DNA of 64,000 nt from Roseomonas marmotae (GTDB taxonomy: Bacteria > Pseudomonadota > Alphaproteobacteria > Acetobacterales > Acetobacteraceae): contig NZ_CP061091.1 in assembly GCF_017654485.1 (NCBI RefSeq), forward strand, positions 124,001-188,000, in the 5' to 3' direction. Positions 10,637-19,319 of the stretch are shown in pieces (position 1 is the first letter of the stretch; each line of letters starts with the position of its first letter). The translations under genes and the position numbers were made by a program. The notes under the pieces are model-generated. The model searched no databases and was not told the origin of the DNA. It was given only the letters and a program-made list of their open reading frames with translations.

Positions 10637-11788
10637 TCATTCGGCGTCCTGCCGGAAGGGGGAGAGGGTGGCGAGGTCCGCCATGTTCTCCAGCATGGCC
10701 GGGCGCTCCTGCTCCAGGAACTCCGCCACCGCGCGGCGCAGCCCGCCATGGGCGATCCAATGCGCGGAATAGGTGGGGGACGGCAGGTAGCCGCGCTGGA
10801 TCTTGTGCTCGCCCTGCGCCCCGGCCTCGACACGGGACAGGCCATGGGCGATGGCGAAGTCGATAGCCTGGTAGTAGCAGAGCTCGAAATGCAGGAAGGG
10901 CGCCTGCACCAGCGCGCCCCAGTTGCGGCCGTAGAGCGCATCCCGGCCCATCAGGTTCAGGGCGCCGGCCACGGGCTCGCCATCCTGTTCGGCCACCATC
11001 AGCACCACGCGGTCCCCCAGCCGTTCGGCCAGCAGCGGCCAGAAGCGGGCGGTGAGATAGGCGCTGCCCCATTTGCGGTCCACCGTGTCCATGTAGCAGC
11101 GGTGGAAGGCCTTCCAGTGCCGGGGCGTGATCTCGGCGCCGCGCAGGGCGCGGAAGGTCAGGCCGGCCGACTGCGCCTCCCGCCGCTCCCGCCGGATCTG
11201 CTTGCGCTTGCGGCTGGAAAGGGCGCCGAGGAAGCTCTCGAAGTCAGCATAGCCGTCATTATGCCAGTGGAACTGGGTGCCCAGGCGCTGCAGCCAGCCG
11301 GCCTCGCCCAGCGCATGCCACTCGGCCTCCGTGCAGAAGGTGACGTGGCAGGAGGAGAGGCCGAGTTCCTGCGTCGCCTGCACCAGCGCCCCGCCCAGGA
11401 CCGCCGGGGGCAGCCCGTCCCGCACCAGCAGGCGCCGCCCGGGGACGGGGCTGAAGGGTGAGGCCACCTGCAATTTGGGATAGTAGCGTCCGCCCGCCCG
11501 CTCGAAGGCATTGGCCCAGGCGTGGTCGAAGACATATTCGCCGTAGGAATGGTTCTTGGCATAGGCGGGGGCGACGCCGAGCAGCCGGCCATTCGCGTCC
11601 CGCAGCGCGGCGTGCTGCGGCAGCCAGCCCGTGCGGGCGCTGGCGGAGCCGGATTCCTCCAGCGCCAGCAGGAAGGCATGGCTGACGAAGGGATTCTCAT
11701 CCCCCGCGCAGGCATTCCATTCGCCAGCGGAAATCTCCGCGACGGAGGGGTGGAGGCGCAGGGTCAGTTCGGTCTCGTGATCCGCCAT
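10637..11788 (-). CDS. DUF482/COG3146 GNAT-fold acyltransferase (peptidogalycan-type)
   Basis: 383 aa. Family features are FVSHAFLLALEESG, NHSYGEYVFDHAWANA, PKLQVASPFSPVPGRRLL, LSSRKRKQIRRERRE, WGSAYLTARFWPLL and GAQGEHKIQRGYLPSPTYSA. The last matches the conserved C-terminal EHK..RG.LP motif. Members are annotated as GNAT or peptidogalycan biosynthesis proteins on the basis of fold; the reaction is unknown. It begins the minus-strand group DUF482-EamA-DUF2075. Length is normal for the family. Confidence 0.88.
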   Translation of the reverse strand: MADHETELTLRLHPSVAEISAGEWNACAGDENPFVSHAFLLALEESGSASARTGWLPQHAALRDANGRLLGVAPAYAKNHSYGEYVFDHAWANAFERAGGRYYPKLQVASPFSPVPGRRLLVRDGLPPAVLGGALVQATQELGLSSCHVTFCTEAEWHALGEAGWLQRLGTQFHWHNDGYADFESFLGALSSRKRKQIRRERREAQSAGLTFRALRGAEITPRHWKAFHRCYMDTVDRKWGSAYLTARFWPLLAERLGDRVVLMVAEQDGEPVAGALNLMGRDALYGRNWGALVQAPFLHFELCYYQAIDFAIAHGLSRVEAGAQGEHKIQRGYLPSPTYSAHWIAHGGLRRAVAEFLEQERPAMLENMADLATLSPFRQDAE

Positions 11789-11833
11789 CGTCCTTGCCTC
11801 AGGTCTTCGCTGCGCCGCGGCAGATATGGCACC

Positions 11834-12787
11834 TCAGCGGCGGCTGTCACCTGCCGGGCGGCATGCGGCGGCGGCGGCGGCGGCCAGGCGCATCATCCGC
11901 CGCGCCGCGACCGTGGCGCCGGCGGCGCCGCCGGCCAGCTTGGCGGCATGGCCCTCGAAGAACTGCTCCACCCCGGCCTCGGTCACCAGGTCGGCGCCCG
12001 CGGTCAGCCCGGCCGAGACGGTCAGGCGCCGCAGCAGCCGCCAGAGCATGACGGTGCCGGGCCGCAGCCCGTGCAGCACCGCCACCTGCCGGATCAGCCG
12101 CAGCCCCAGCAGCGCCATGGCCGCCGCATCCATGGCGGGCGAGGGCAGGATGGCCGTGACGACGAAGACCTGCTTGGCCGATTGCCAGCCCAATGCCTTG
12201 ACCTTGGTATCCAGCACCGGCAGCAGGGCCGAGGTCATTAGCCCCCGGGCCTCGTCCAGCGTGGTGGCGCGCAGGATCTGCGCCACGGCGGGCGCGGCTT
12301 CCGGCAGGCGGCGGCCGACATCGGTGGCCCAGGCACGCAGCGCGGCGGGGGGCGCGGCACTGCCGGGGGTGGCGCGGAGGTCATGGGCCAGCCGGTCCAG
12401 GGCCGAGAGGCGGCGCATCGCCCGCCATTCCCGCCCCAGCGCCAGCAGCACCGCGCCGCCCGCGCCCGCGCCCAGCGCCACGCCCATCCACCCCAGGATG
12501 GGCGAGGTGGCGAAAAGGTCCCGCAGCATCAGCACGAGGCCGAGGCCGAAGGTGCCCAGCACCAGCGCGCCCGCCGCCCCCGCCAGCAGCCCCAGCGCGC
12601 CAAACCAGGAAGGCGGCTTTTCCAGCGGCAGGTCGATCACGGCCGGCACGCCATGCTCGATGGGCCCGCCGAGATCGAGGTCGAGCAGCGCCGGGCCGAG
12701 ATCGGGCGGCGGCCCGGCCGTGGTGGTGGGGCGCGGAGGTGGCGGCGGGGCGGGCTCATCGGCCCAGCCGGGGGTCTGAGGCGTCAC
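11834..12787 (-). CDS. YcjF-like DUF697 membrane protein
   Basis: 317 aa. A Pro-rich cytoplasmic N-terminus (~65 residues) is followed by two helices (GLLAGAAGALVLGTFGLGLV and GVALGAGAGGAVLLAL) and a soluble DUF697 region with ALGWQSAKQVFVVTAILPSP. This is the YcjF/TIGR01620 arrangement. Its ATG overlaps the stop of the YcjX gene by 4 bp. The pair is conserved in proteobacteria and, in enterics, is induced by envelope stress. The molecular function is unknown. Confidence 0.85.
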   Translation of the reverse strand: MTPQTPGWADEPAPPPPPRPTTTAGPPPDLGPALLDLDLGGPIEHGVPAVIDLPLEKPPSWFGALGLLAGAAGALVLGTFGLGLVLMLRDLFATSPILGWMGVALGAGAGGAVLLALGREWRAMRRLSALDRLAHDLRATPGSAAPPAALRAWATDVGRRLPEAAPAVAQILRATTLDEARGLMTSALLPVLDTKVKALGWQSAKQVFVVTAILPSPAMDAAAMALLGLRLIRQVAVLHGLRPGTVMLWRLLRRLTVSAGLTAGADLVTEAGVEQFFEGHAAKLAGGAAGATVAARRMMRLAAAAAAACRPAGDSRR

Positions 12788-14193
12788 AGCGCATCCTCCA
12801 GCAGCCAGGCCAGCAGTTCATCCAGCCCCAGATGCGGCAGGCCATCGCGGCCATCAGGGTCGATCAGCGGCGGGCGGAAGACCGGCAGCTCGAAAAAGGG
12901 GCGGGACCAGAAGGCATCGCCCGGCGGTGGGGGCGCGGAGGGGATATGGCCGGGGCGGAAGGGGCGGCGCCGTTCCTCCCCCAGCGGCACGCCCAGCACC
13001 ACCGGCAGCCCGTCATGCACCGCATCCTCCGTGCAGCGCAGGGCGGCCAGGGCGCGGTGGCTGGTGGCGCGGCGGTCGTGGCCGGGGGTGGCGATCATGC
13101 TCGAAAAAAGGCTCTCCAGCGCCGGGCGCTGGCTGGCGGGCACATGGTCGGTCTTGCTAGCCACGAAGCCCACGCGCTTCAGGCTGGAGATGCCGAACCA
13201 GCGGGAGCGGGAGCGCGCATCATAGGCCGCGGCGACCTGCGCGATGGCGTGGCGGGTATCCTCGAAGGCCCCCTCGCCCGCCCAGAGCGCGCCCAGCACA
13301 TCCACCAGCACCACTTGCCGGTCGAAGCGGGCGAACCAGGGGTCGAAGAAATTCTGCCGCATATCGTCCCGGTAGGCGGCGAAGCGGCGGGCCAGCAGGT
13401 CGCGCAGGCTGCGGGCGGGGGCCGGCCCCTCCCCTGGCAGCGGGAAGAACCACATCATCGGGCTCTCCCCGCGCGGGCCGGGGCGCAGGAAGCGGCCGGG
13501 CTGCAGCCAGCGGAGGCCGAAGCGGTCCCGCGCCTGTTCCAGCACGGTCAGGTAGAGGCGATGGCCGCGCCGGGCCACGGCCTCATCCGCCGGGGCGGCG
13601 GGGTCGAGCGTGGCGATGAAGTCGAGGAATTCCCCCGCCACCTCGGCACGCGGCCTGGCCCGCAGCAGCGCCAGGGTCTCGGCGGACCAACTCGAAAAAT
13701 CCTGGTCCAGCAGGGGGAGGTCCAGCAGCCATTCGCCGGGATAGTCCAGCAGGTCCAGCCGCACGCGGCGGGGGCCCAGCAGCCGCGCCGGGCCGCTGCG
13801 GGAGAGTTCCAGCGTCAGGCTGGCGCTGGCCAGGTCGCTGGTGCGGGGCGGCCAGTGGGGCTGCGCGCCGGCGAGGTCGCGGATCTTGTCGGCGGCGTCG
13901 AACCAGTCCAGCGCCTGCGTGCCGGCGGGTTCCAGCCCGACGCTGAGCAGGCGGGTGCCCTGGCGTTCCAGTTGCGCCGAGAGCGCCGGCAGGGTGTTCC
14001 GCCCGCGCCCCATGGCCAGCAGATTGGCGATGACGGAGGTGATGAAGACCGTCTTGCCGGAGCGGCTGAGGCCGGTGATGGCGACCCGCAGCGTCGTCTC
14101 GTTCAGCAGCCGCTCCGCCTCATCGGCCATGCCGGTCACGAGGCGGAGGGCGCCGCTGCCGAGTTCCTCGCCTATCCTGAACAGACCCGACAA
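12784..14193 (-). CDS. YcjX-like P-loop protein (DUF463)
   Basis: 469 aa. A P-loop GLSRSGKT near residue 40, the segment DLLDYPGEWLLDLPLL (Walker B-like) and QVVLVDVLGALWAGEGAFED identify the YcjX/DUF463 family, which binds GTP or GDP in structural studies of homologues. Also typical are FASKTDHVP near 320 and the C-terminal PPLIDPDGRDGLPHLGLD. Coupled to the downstream YcjF gene by ATGA. Likely a membrane-associated stress NTPase; target unknown. Confidence 0.9.
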   Translation of the reverse strand: MSGLFRIGEELGSGALRLVTGMADEAERLLNETTLRVAITGLSRSGKTVFITSVIANLLAMGRGRNTLPALSAQLERQGTRLLSVGLEPAGTQALDWFDAADKIRDLAGAQPHWPPRTSDLASASLTLELSRSGPARLLGPRRVRLDLLDYPGEWLLDLPLLDQDFSSWSAETLALLRARPRAEVAGEFLDFIATLDPAAPADEAVARRGHRLYLTVLEQARDRFGLRWLQPGRFLRPGPRGESPMMWFFPLPGEGPAPARSLRDLLARRFAAYRDDMRQNFFDPWFARFDRQVVLVDVLGALWAGEGAFEDTRHAIAQVAAAYDARSRSRWFGISSLKRVGFVASKTDHVPASQRPALESLFSSMIATPGHDRRATSHRALAALRCTEDAVHDGLPVVLGVPLGEERRRPFRPGHIPSAPPPPGDAFWSRPFFELPVFRPPLIDPDGRDGLPHLGLDELLAWLLEDAL

Positions 14194-14252
14194 ACCCCAC
14201 CCCTTCCTGCGTCCTCGGCAGATGTGCGGATGGGACCTGCGCGCGGCAAGCC

Positions 14253-14693
14253 TCAGCCGGCGAAGCGCTTCATGTAGTAGAGCTTGGCGAAGCCGGGCAC
14301 GGGATAGTCCGGCAGGGTGCCGAAGCGGCTATAGCCCTGTTTCTCGTAGAAGCCGGGCGCCTGGAAGCTGTTGGTATCGAGATAGGCGCCGATGCAGCCC
14401 TGCGCCCTCGCCTCCTCCTCCGCAGCCGCCAGGATGCGGGCGCCGAGGCCGCCGCCGCGCAGATCTTCCGGCAGGAAGAAGGTCTCCACGAACAGCCAGC
14501 TGTAGCGGACGCGGCCGATCAGCCCGCCGCGCGTGGCCCCGGTCTCGGGGTCCCGCACCAGGACGGAGATGGGCTGCTGCCCGGCGGAGCCGGCCAGCGC
14601 CTCATTGAAGTCCAGGATGGCCCGCAGCAGCGTGGCCGCCGCCTCCGGCTCCGGGCTGGTGCTCAGTTCAAAGCCGATGGCGGCGGTGGACAT
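14253..14693 (-). CDS. GNAT family N-acetyltransferase
   Basis: 146 aa with a complete GNAT fold pattern: GLIGRVRYSWLFVETFFLPE, the acetyl-CoA loop LRGGGLGARILAAAEEEA, LDTNSFQAPGFYEKQGYSRF and a C-terminal KLYYMKR. The substrate is not identifiable. The start ATG shares its A with the TGA of the upstream RidA gene, so translation is probably coupled. Confidence 0.88.
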   Translation of the reverse strand: MSTAAIGFELSTSPEPEAAATLLRAILDFNEALAGSAGQQPISVLVRDPETGATRGGLIGRVRYSWLFVETFFLPEDLRGGGLGARILAAAEEEARAQGCIGAYLDTNSFQAPGFYEKQGYSRFGTLPDYPVPGFAKLYYMKRFAG

Positions 14694-15160
14694 CAGGCGA
14701 TCTCGAACATGCCTTCGACCTCGACCGCCGCATCCCCGGGCAGGGAGGGCACGCCGATGGTGGAGCGGGCATGGCGCCCGGCATCGCCGAAGACCTCGAC
14801 CGCGAGGTCGGAGGCACCGTTCATCACCTGCGCGTGCTGGGTGAATTCCGGCCCGGCGGCGATGAAGCCGCCCAGCCGCACCACGCGCTTCACCCGGTCC
14901 AGGTCGCCCACGGCGGCCTTCACCTGGGCGATGACATTGATCAGGCAGACCCGCGCGGCGGCGCGCGCATCCTCGACCGGGACCTCGGCGCCGACCTTGC
15001 CGGTATAGGCGATCTTGCCGTCCACCAGCGGGATCTGGCCGGAGACGACCAGCAGGTTCGGCCCGGCGAAATTGAAGCCGATATAATTGGCCAGCGGCGC
15101 GGCCGGGGTGGGCAGCGTGATGCCGAGCGCGGCGAGGCGCCCTTCGACGGTTCCGGTCAT
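14693..15160 (-). CDS. RidA family protein (YjgF/YER057c)
   Basis: 155 aa. The longer RidA subgroup is recognised by the LTLPTPAAPLANYIGFNFAG-like start (LGITLPTPAAPLANYIGFNF), NLLVVSGQIPLVDG, AARVCLINVIAQVKAAVGDL and RSTIGVPSLPGDAAVEVEGM. The Arg of RSTIGV and the terminal Glu fit the imine-binding site. RidA enzymes hydrolyse reactive enamines and imines made by PLP enzymes. It starts 30 nt after the reduced RNR-like gene and is followed directly by a GNAT gene. Confidence 0.9.
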   Translation of the reverse strand: MTGTVEGRLAALGITLPTPAAPLANYIGFNFAGPNLLVVSGQIPLVDGKIAYTGKVGAEVPVEDARAAARVCLINVIAQVKAAVGDLDRVKRVVRLGGFIAAGPEFTQHAQVMNGASDLAVEVFGDAGRHARSTIGVPSLPGDAAVEVEGMFEIA

Positions 15161-15190
15161 GATCGAGAACTCCAGAGTCTGGGAAAGCGG

Positions 15191-16720
15191 TCAGCCGACC
15201 AGCCGCAGCCTTCCGCGCCGGGCGGCGGGGCTGGGCCGCAGGGGCAGGTCCAGCGGCAGTTGCGGGGCATCGGCGCGCGGGGCGGGGGCCGGGGCGGCCT
15301 CGGCCGCGCAATCCTCCTCGGACGGGTCGGGCCAGAGGTGGCGGGCCTCGGCGCCGCCGAGATAGGCGATGGCGAGGCGGCGGAAGGCCCAGTCCAGCAC
15401 CGAGGTGGCGCGGCGGATCTCCGGGTCGCCCTCCACCGTGCCGCAGGGGCCGCCCTGGCCATAGGCCACGGCCTGCACGTAGTCCGAGAGCGGCATGCCG
15501 CGCGCCAGGCCGAGATTCACCACATGAACGAAGCTGTCCATCAGCCCGCGGAAGGCCGCGCCGTCCCGCGCCATGGCCAGGCCGATGGCGGCCAGGCTGC
15601 CGTCATAGGCCTCGGTGGCCGTCAGGGTGACGCGGTGGCCGGCCAGGGTCACGCGCCAGACCTGGGCGGGGCCGAAGGCCGGGCGCGGCGGCGGCAGCGG
15701 ATGCGCGGGCTGGGGCTGCGCCGGGGCGGCAGGGGCCGGGGCGTGCAGATAGGGGCGGACCGAGGCCTCCATCGCCGCGCGGGCGGCGGCAGGCACGGGG
15801 GCCAGCAGGGCGGCGGCACCGGCGCCGTGCAGCGCCATGGCACGGCGGGCGGCGCGGGTCGGCTGCTCCTCCACCCCGCCATGGGCGGCATGGGCGAAGC
15901 GGGTCGGGCCCTGGGCGGGGGCCAGCCCGCCGGTCTCGATGCCCAGCAGCCCCTCGGCGGCGTCGGGCGGGGTCAGGGCCAGCAGGGCGGCATGGCGCAG
16001 CCCACCGCTGCGGCTGGCGCGCTCCAGCGCCTGCCGCGCGGCCACGGCCAGTCCGGGCATGGCGCAGCCGGCCGGGGGCGCGGGCCAGAAGAGGCAGGCG
16101 GATTCGCGGGCGCCATGGCGCTGCGCCAGCTCGGCGCTGGCTTCCTCGGCGGCGGCGCGGGTCAGGGCGGTCAGGCAGGCCGCGGCCTCCCGCGCCGGGG
16201 TGGAATCATAGGCCAGGCCCATGGCGGCCAGCAGCCCGGCCAGGTCGGCGAAGCCGAGTCGCAGCGCATGGGCCTTGCCTGCTGTCAGCACGTCCAGCGC
16301 CCGGACGGCGGTGCCGACCGCCGCCATGTAGCCGGGGATATCGAAGCCCCCGGCATCGTCCAGGAAGGCCGGCAGGTTCAGCACGAAGCGCGGCTCGGCC
16401 TTCGCCTCGCCCCGCCAGGTGGCGGCGCCGGGCGCGCCGCGGCGGGTGAGCACGAGGCGGTGCAGCGCCCCGGCCAGGGCATTGCCCTCCTCCTCCCACA
16501 GCAGGCGGAGCCTGAGACCCTGGGCCACCAGCCGGCTGATCCAGCCATCCGCCAGGGCGGGCAGGGAAACGGCGCCTTGCCCCGGGGCCAGCGCGGCCAG
16601 GGCGGCGGCGGCCTCGTCCTCCCAGGCGGCGGGCAGGGCCATGGCTCGCGCGGGGGCATCCGGGTCGGCCTGCGCCCGCATGCGCCGAAGCGCGATTCCC
16701 GCCCAGACCGTGCCTGCCAT
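15191..16720 (-). CDS. Reduced NrdJ-like protein with TSCPD domain
   Basis: 509 aa. The N-terminus (VWAGIALRRMRA, ALPAAWEDEAAAALA) resembles the start of B12-dependent ribonucleotide reductase NrdJ. A middle segment (FVLNLPAFLDD, FDIPGYMAAVGTAVRALDVL, LAGLLAAMGLAYDS) resembles part of the reductase barrel. Residues ~353-455 are a clear TSCPD domain, with ATEAYDGSLAAIGLAMARDG, AFRGLMDSFVHVVNLGLARG and ATSVLDWAFRRLAIAYLG. The substrate- and radical-site blocks of a ~1,200 residue NrdJ are missing, so activity as a reductase is unlikely. ATG 16720 has GGGGAG 9 nt upstream; ATG 16729 and 16750 are alternatives. Possible roles are a regulatory or nucleotide-binding derivative. Confidence 0.75.
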   Translation of the reverse strand: MAGTVWAGIALRRMRAQADPDAPARAMALPAAWEDEAAAALAALAPGQGAVSLPALADGWISRLVAQGLRLRLLWEEEGNALAGALHRLVLTRRGAPGAATWRGEAKAEPRFVLNLPAFLDDAGGFDIPGYMAAVGTAVRALDVLTAGKAHALRLGFADLAGLLAAMGLAYDSTPAREAAACLTALTRAAAEEASAELAQRHGARESACLFWPAPPAGCAMPGLAVAARQALERASRSGGLRHAALLALTPPDAAEGLLGIETGGLAPAQGPTRFAHAAHGGVEEQPTRAARRAMALHGAGAAALLAPVPAAARAAMEASVRPYLHAPAPAAPAQPQPAHPLPPPRPAFGPAQVWRVTLAGHRVTLTATEAYDGSLAAIGLAMARDGAAFRGLMDSFVHVVNLGLARGMPLSDYVQAVAYGQGGPCGTVEGDPEIRRATSVLDWAFRRLAIAYLGGAEARHLWPDPSEEDCAAEAAPAPAPRADAPQLPLDLPLRPSPAARRGRLRLVG

Positions 16721-16926
16721 TCGTTCCATCTCCCCATGGTATGATGCCATGCGGAAGGGCGGAAGCCGTCTCCGCTGTTGAATCCGACTCTGTCTTCCCA
16801 GATATGGCGTGCCTGCCGTGTCGCCGCCCGGCCTTTCGCGCGGCGCCCGCATGTGCGAAGGAAGCGCGGGCGACGCCCCCGCGTCACCCGACCCGTTCCC
16901 CCTGGCCTTATGGAACCGACCGCGTC

Positions 16927-17283
16927 ATGTCCTTCCTGCATCGGCTGACCACTGGCTTCGCCGTCAGCGAGATCGGCACCGACCGCTTCGGCAATACCTA
17001 TTACGAGAGCAAGCGCGACTGGCTGACCTATGGCCGCAAGCGCCGCTACGTGATCTATGCCAAGGAAGCCGAAGCCACCGCCGTGCCGCCCGAGTGGCAT
17101 GGCTGGCTGCACCACACCTCGCCCGTGCCGCTGCCGGAGCAGAAGCTCTACCCCTGGCAGAAAGAGCACCAGCCGAACCTGACCGGCACGCCGCAGGCCT
17201 ACCGCCCCACCGGGCATGACCACGCCACCGGCCACCGGCAGGTGACGACGGGCGATTATGAAGCCTGGACACCGGGTAGCTGA
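16927..17283 (+). CDS. NADH:ubiquinone oxidoreductase accessory subunit NDUFA12
   Basis: 118 aa. Hallmarks are IGTDRFGNTYYESK, RRYVIYAKEAEATAVPPEWHGWLHH and QKEHQPNLTGTPQAYRP. This supernumerary subunit of complex I is shared by mitochondria and alphaproteobacteria and is usually encoded away from the nuo operon, as here. ATG 16927 gives the family length; the longer upstream frame is not conserved-looking. The MlaD gene starts 8 nt after its stop, so the two are probably co-transcribed. The gene is divergent from the TSCPD gene. Confidence 0.94.
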   Translation: MSFLHRLTTGFAVSEIGTDRFGNTYYESKRDWLTYGRKRRYVIYAKEAEATAVPPEWHGWLHHTSPVPLPEQKLYPWQKEHQPNLTGTPQAYRPTGHDHATGHRQVTTGDYEAWTPGS

Positions 17284-17291
17284 CATTTCCC

Positions 17292-17810
17292 ATGCAACGT
17301 AGAAGCCTCGCCGAAATCCTGGCCGGCGCCGTGGTGCTGTTGGTGGCACTCGGCTTCCTGGTATACGCCGTCAGCAATTCCGGCCGCAGCCTGGCCAGCG
17401 GCAACGGTATCGAGCTGACCGCGCGCTTCGACCGCATCGACGGGCTGCAGCCCGGCGCCGATGTGCGGATCGGCGGCGTGAAGGTCGGCAGCGTCACCAG
17501 CCAGGAGATCGACCCCGCCACCTTCCTGGCGGTCCTGAAGCTGCGGGTGAACGACAACCTGAAGCTGCCCACCGATACCTCGGCCGAGATCACCTCGGAG
17601 GGGCTGCTGGGCGGCAAGTATGTCGCGCTGGTGCCGGGCGGGGAGGAGAAGGTCCTGGCCAGCGGCGACCAGATCACCCTCACCCAGTCCTCCGTCAGCC
17701 TGGAGTCGCTGCTGGGCCGCTTCATCTTCTCGGTGACGCAGATGTCCAGCGACAAGCCGCAGAACGAGAGCGAGGAAGCGGCCCCGGCCGCCCCGGCCCC
17801 CGCGCGATGA
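17292..17810 (+). CDS. mlaD: MlaD-like outer membrane lipid asymmetry protein
   Basis: 172 aa. One N-terminal helix (LAEILAGAVVLLVALGFLVY) is followed by an MCE domain containing FDRIDGLQPGADVRIGGVKVG and ITSEGLLGGKYVALVPGG. It ends in a low-complexity Ala/Pro tail. MlaD is the periplasmic substrate-binding ring of the MlaFEDB phospholipid transporter. The ATPase and permease genes are not in this window. Placement after NDUFA12 is a familiar alphaproteobacterial order. GTGA-type overlap with the next small gene (17807). Confidence 0.92.
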   Translation: MQRRSLAEILAGAVVLLVALGFLVYAVSNSGRSLASGNGIELTARFDRIDGLQPGADVRIGGVKVGSVTSQEIDPATFLAVLKLRVNDNLKLPTDTSAEITSEGLLGGKYVALVPGGEEKVLASGDQITLTQSSVSLESLLGRFIFSVTQMSSDKPQNESEEAAPAAPAPAR

Positions 17811-18034
17811 GCCTGGCCGCGCCCGAGTCCTGGCCCGGCGCGGATGGCCAGCCCATCTCCTGCCGGGAGAAGCTGAAGATGCTGGCGGAGAACCATGCCG
17901 AGGCCGCCCAGACGCTGCGCGACGTCTTCGAGGACGCCGTGCTGATGGGCGTGGACGAGGCCGCCATGCGCCGCATCCTGACCGGGCTCGTCGAGTCGCT
18001 GCCGAGCCCGCACCAGGGGCGGAAGGCCCCGTGA
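17807..18034 (+). CDS. Small hypothetical protein between mlaD and DUF2155
   Basis: 75 aa, no recognised domain, signal peptide or helix. It is probably mostly helical (REKLKMLAENHAEAAQTLRD, then FEDAVLMGVDEAAMRRILTG). It overlaps mlaD by 4 bp (ATGA) and the next gene by 4 bp (GTGA), and its codon use is that of its neighbours, which supports it being real. Function unknown. Confidence 0.7.
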   Translation: MSLAAPESWPGADGQPISCREKLKMLAENHAEAAQTLRDVFEDAVLMGVDEAAMRRILTGLVESLPSPHQGRKAP

Positions 18035-18432
18035 AGGCGGCGCTCGCGCTGCTGGCGGCGCTGGCCTTTGCCGCGCCGCTCTCCACCCTCGCCCCCCGTC
18101 CTGCCCTGGCGCAGATGGACGCGGGCTGGGACCGGAAGCAGGAGGCGGAACTGCAGGCGCTGGACAAGGTGACGGCGCGCATCACCCTGCTGCAGGCCCG
18201 GCTGAACCAGCCGATCACCTTCGGCACGTTGCGGATCACCGTGAAGGCCTGCAACGCCCGCCCGCCCGAGGAGGTGCCCGATGCCGCCGCCTGGCTGCAG
18301 GTGGAAGATCTGCGGGATACCGGCAACACGGCCGGGCGAATCGTCTTCCAGGGCTGGATGTTCGCCAATGCCCCGGGCGTGGCGATGCTGGAGCACCCCG
18401 TCTACGACCTGCGGGTTCTGTCCTGCCGCTGA
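18031..18432 (+). CDS. DUF2155 exported protein
   Basis: 133 aa from a GTG start overlapping the previous stop. A signal peptide (ALALLAALAFAAPLSTLAPR...ALAQ, cleavage near 28) precedes a DUF2155 domain: DKVTARITLLQARLNQPITF, LRITVKACNARPPEE, GRIVFQGWMFANAPGVAMLE and the ending YDLRVLSC. The two Cys could form a disulfide. The family is alphaproteobacterial, periplasmic and of unknown function, and is often found next to NDUFA12 as here. Confidence 0.9.
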   Translation: MKAALALLAALAFAAPLSTLAPRPALAQMDAGWDRKQEAELQALDKVTARITLLQARLNQPITFGTLRITVKACNARPPEEVPDAAAWLQVEDLRDTGNTAGRIVFQGWMFANAPGVAMLEHPVYDLRVLSCR

Positions 18433-18437
18433 GACTC

Positions 18438-18453
18438 GTCACGCCATCGTGAC
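18438..18453 (+). terminator. Short perfect hairpin after the DUF2155 gene
   Basis: GTCACG (18438-18443) pairs with CGTGAC (18448-18453) over CCAT, five bases past the stop codon, followed by ATTGGCTTT. It may end the NDUFA12-mlaD-DUF2155 transcript, or be a regulator site before otsB. Confidence 0.4.
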
Positions 18454-18557
18454 ATTGGCTTTGCTCGTGTCAGATCGTGGCGGGATCGCGGCGGCCCCCT
18501 GGCGAAGCTGCCGCTCGGGGTTTGCGGATGGGCGGAAGCCGTCCATATGGAACAGCC

Positions 18558-19319
18558 ATGCCGCAGACCACCCGCTCCGACCTGCCGCCGCTTCCCGGCC
18601 CGCAGGCCGCGCTCTTCCTTGATTTCGATGGCACACTGATTGAGATCGCCCCCCGCCCCGATGCCGTGGTCGTGCCACCGGAACTGCCGGCGCTGCTGGC
18701 CCGCCTCTCGGCCGGGCTGGGCGGGGCCGTCGCCATCGTCACGGGGCGCGGGCTGGATGTGGCGCGCCAGCTGACCGGCGCCCCGCCCGTGGGCTTCGCC
18801 TGCGAGCACGGCACGGTCATCGACGCCAGCGGCATCGGCGCCGCCATCCCGCCCCTGCCGGAGCCCGCCGGCCCGCCCGATGAATGGCGCGAGGCCGCCG
18901 CCGCATTCGTCGCCGCCCGCCCGGGGATGCTGCTGGAGCACAAGAATTTCGGCTTCGTCCTGCATTTCCGCGCCGTGCCGGAGCGGGGCGAGGAAGCCCA
19001 GGCCTTCCTGCTCCGGCTGGCGGAGGGGACGCATTTCCAGGTCATCCCGGCCCATGCCGCCTTCGAGCTGCGCCCCAGGGGCAGCGACAAGGGCGTGGCC
19101 ACGGACTGGCTGATGCGCCACCCGCCCTTCGCCGGCCGCATCCCGGTCTTCATCGGCGATGACGTGACGGACGAGGATGGCATGCGCGCCGCCCGCGCCC
19201 ATGGCGGCGAAGGCTACCGCGTCCCCGAACGCTTCCCGGCCGGCCCCGCCGATGTGCTGGAATGGCTGACCCGGCTGGCCGAGAGCCTGCCCGCGCCGCG
19301 GGTGCAGGGAGCGGCATGA
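18558..19319 (+). CDS. otsB: Trehalose-6-phosphate phosphatase OtsB
   Basis: 253 aa HAD-superfamily enzyme that dephosphorylates trehalose-6-phosphate. Motif I is FLDFDGTLIE (nucleophile and acid/base Asp) near residue 20, motif II is AIVTGR, and motif IV is FIGDDVTDEDGM. The ELRPRGSDKGVA segment carries the conserved Lys. ATG 18558 is chosen because the upstream in-frame sequence lacks family similarity. The stop overlaps the GH15 start (ATGA). It acts with otsA, 1.8 kb downstream. Confidence 0.93.
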   Translation: MPQTTRSDLPPLPGPQAALFLDFDGTLIEIAPRPDAVVVPPELPALLARLSAGLGGAVAIVTGRGLDVARQLTGAPPVGFACEHGTVIDASGIGAAIPPLPEPAGPPDEWREAAAAFVAARPGMLLEHKNFGFVLHFRAVPERGEEAQAFLLRLAEGTHFQVIPAHAAFELRPRGSDKGVATDWLMRHPPFAGRIPVFIGDDVTDEDGMRAARAHGGEGYRVPERFPAGPADVLEWLTRLAESLPAPRVQGAA

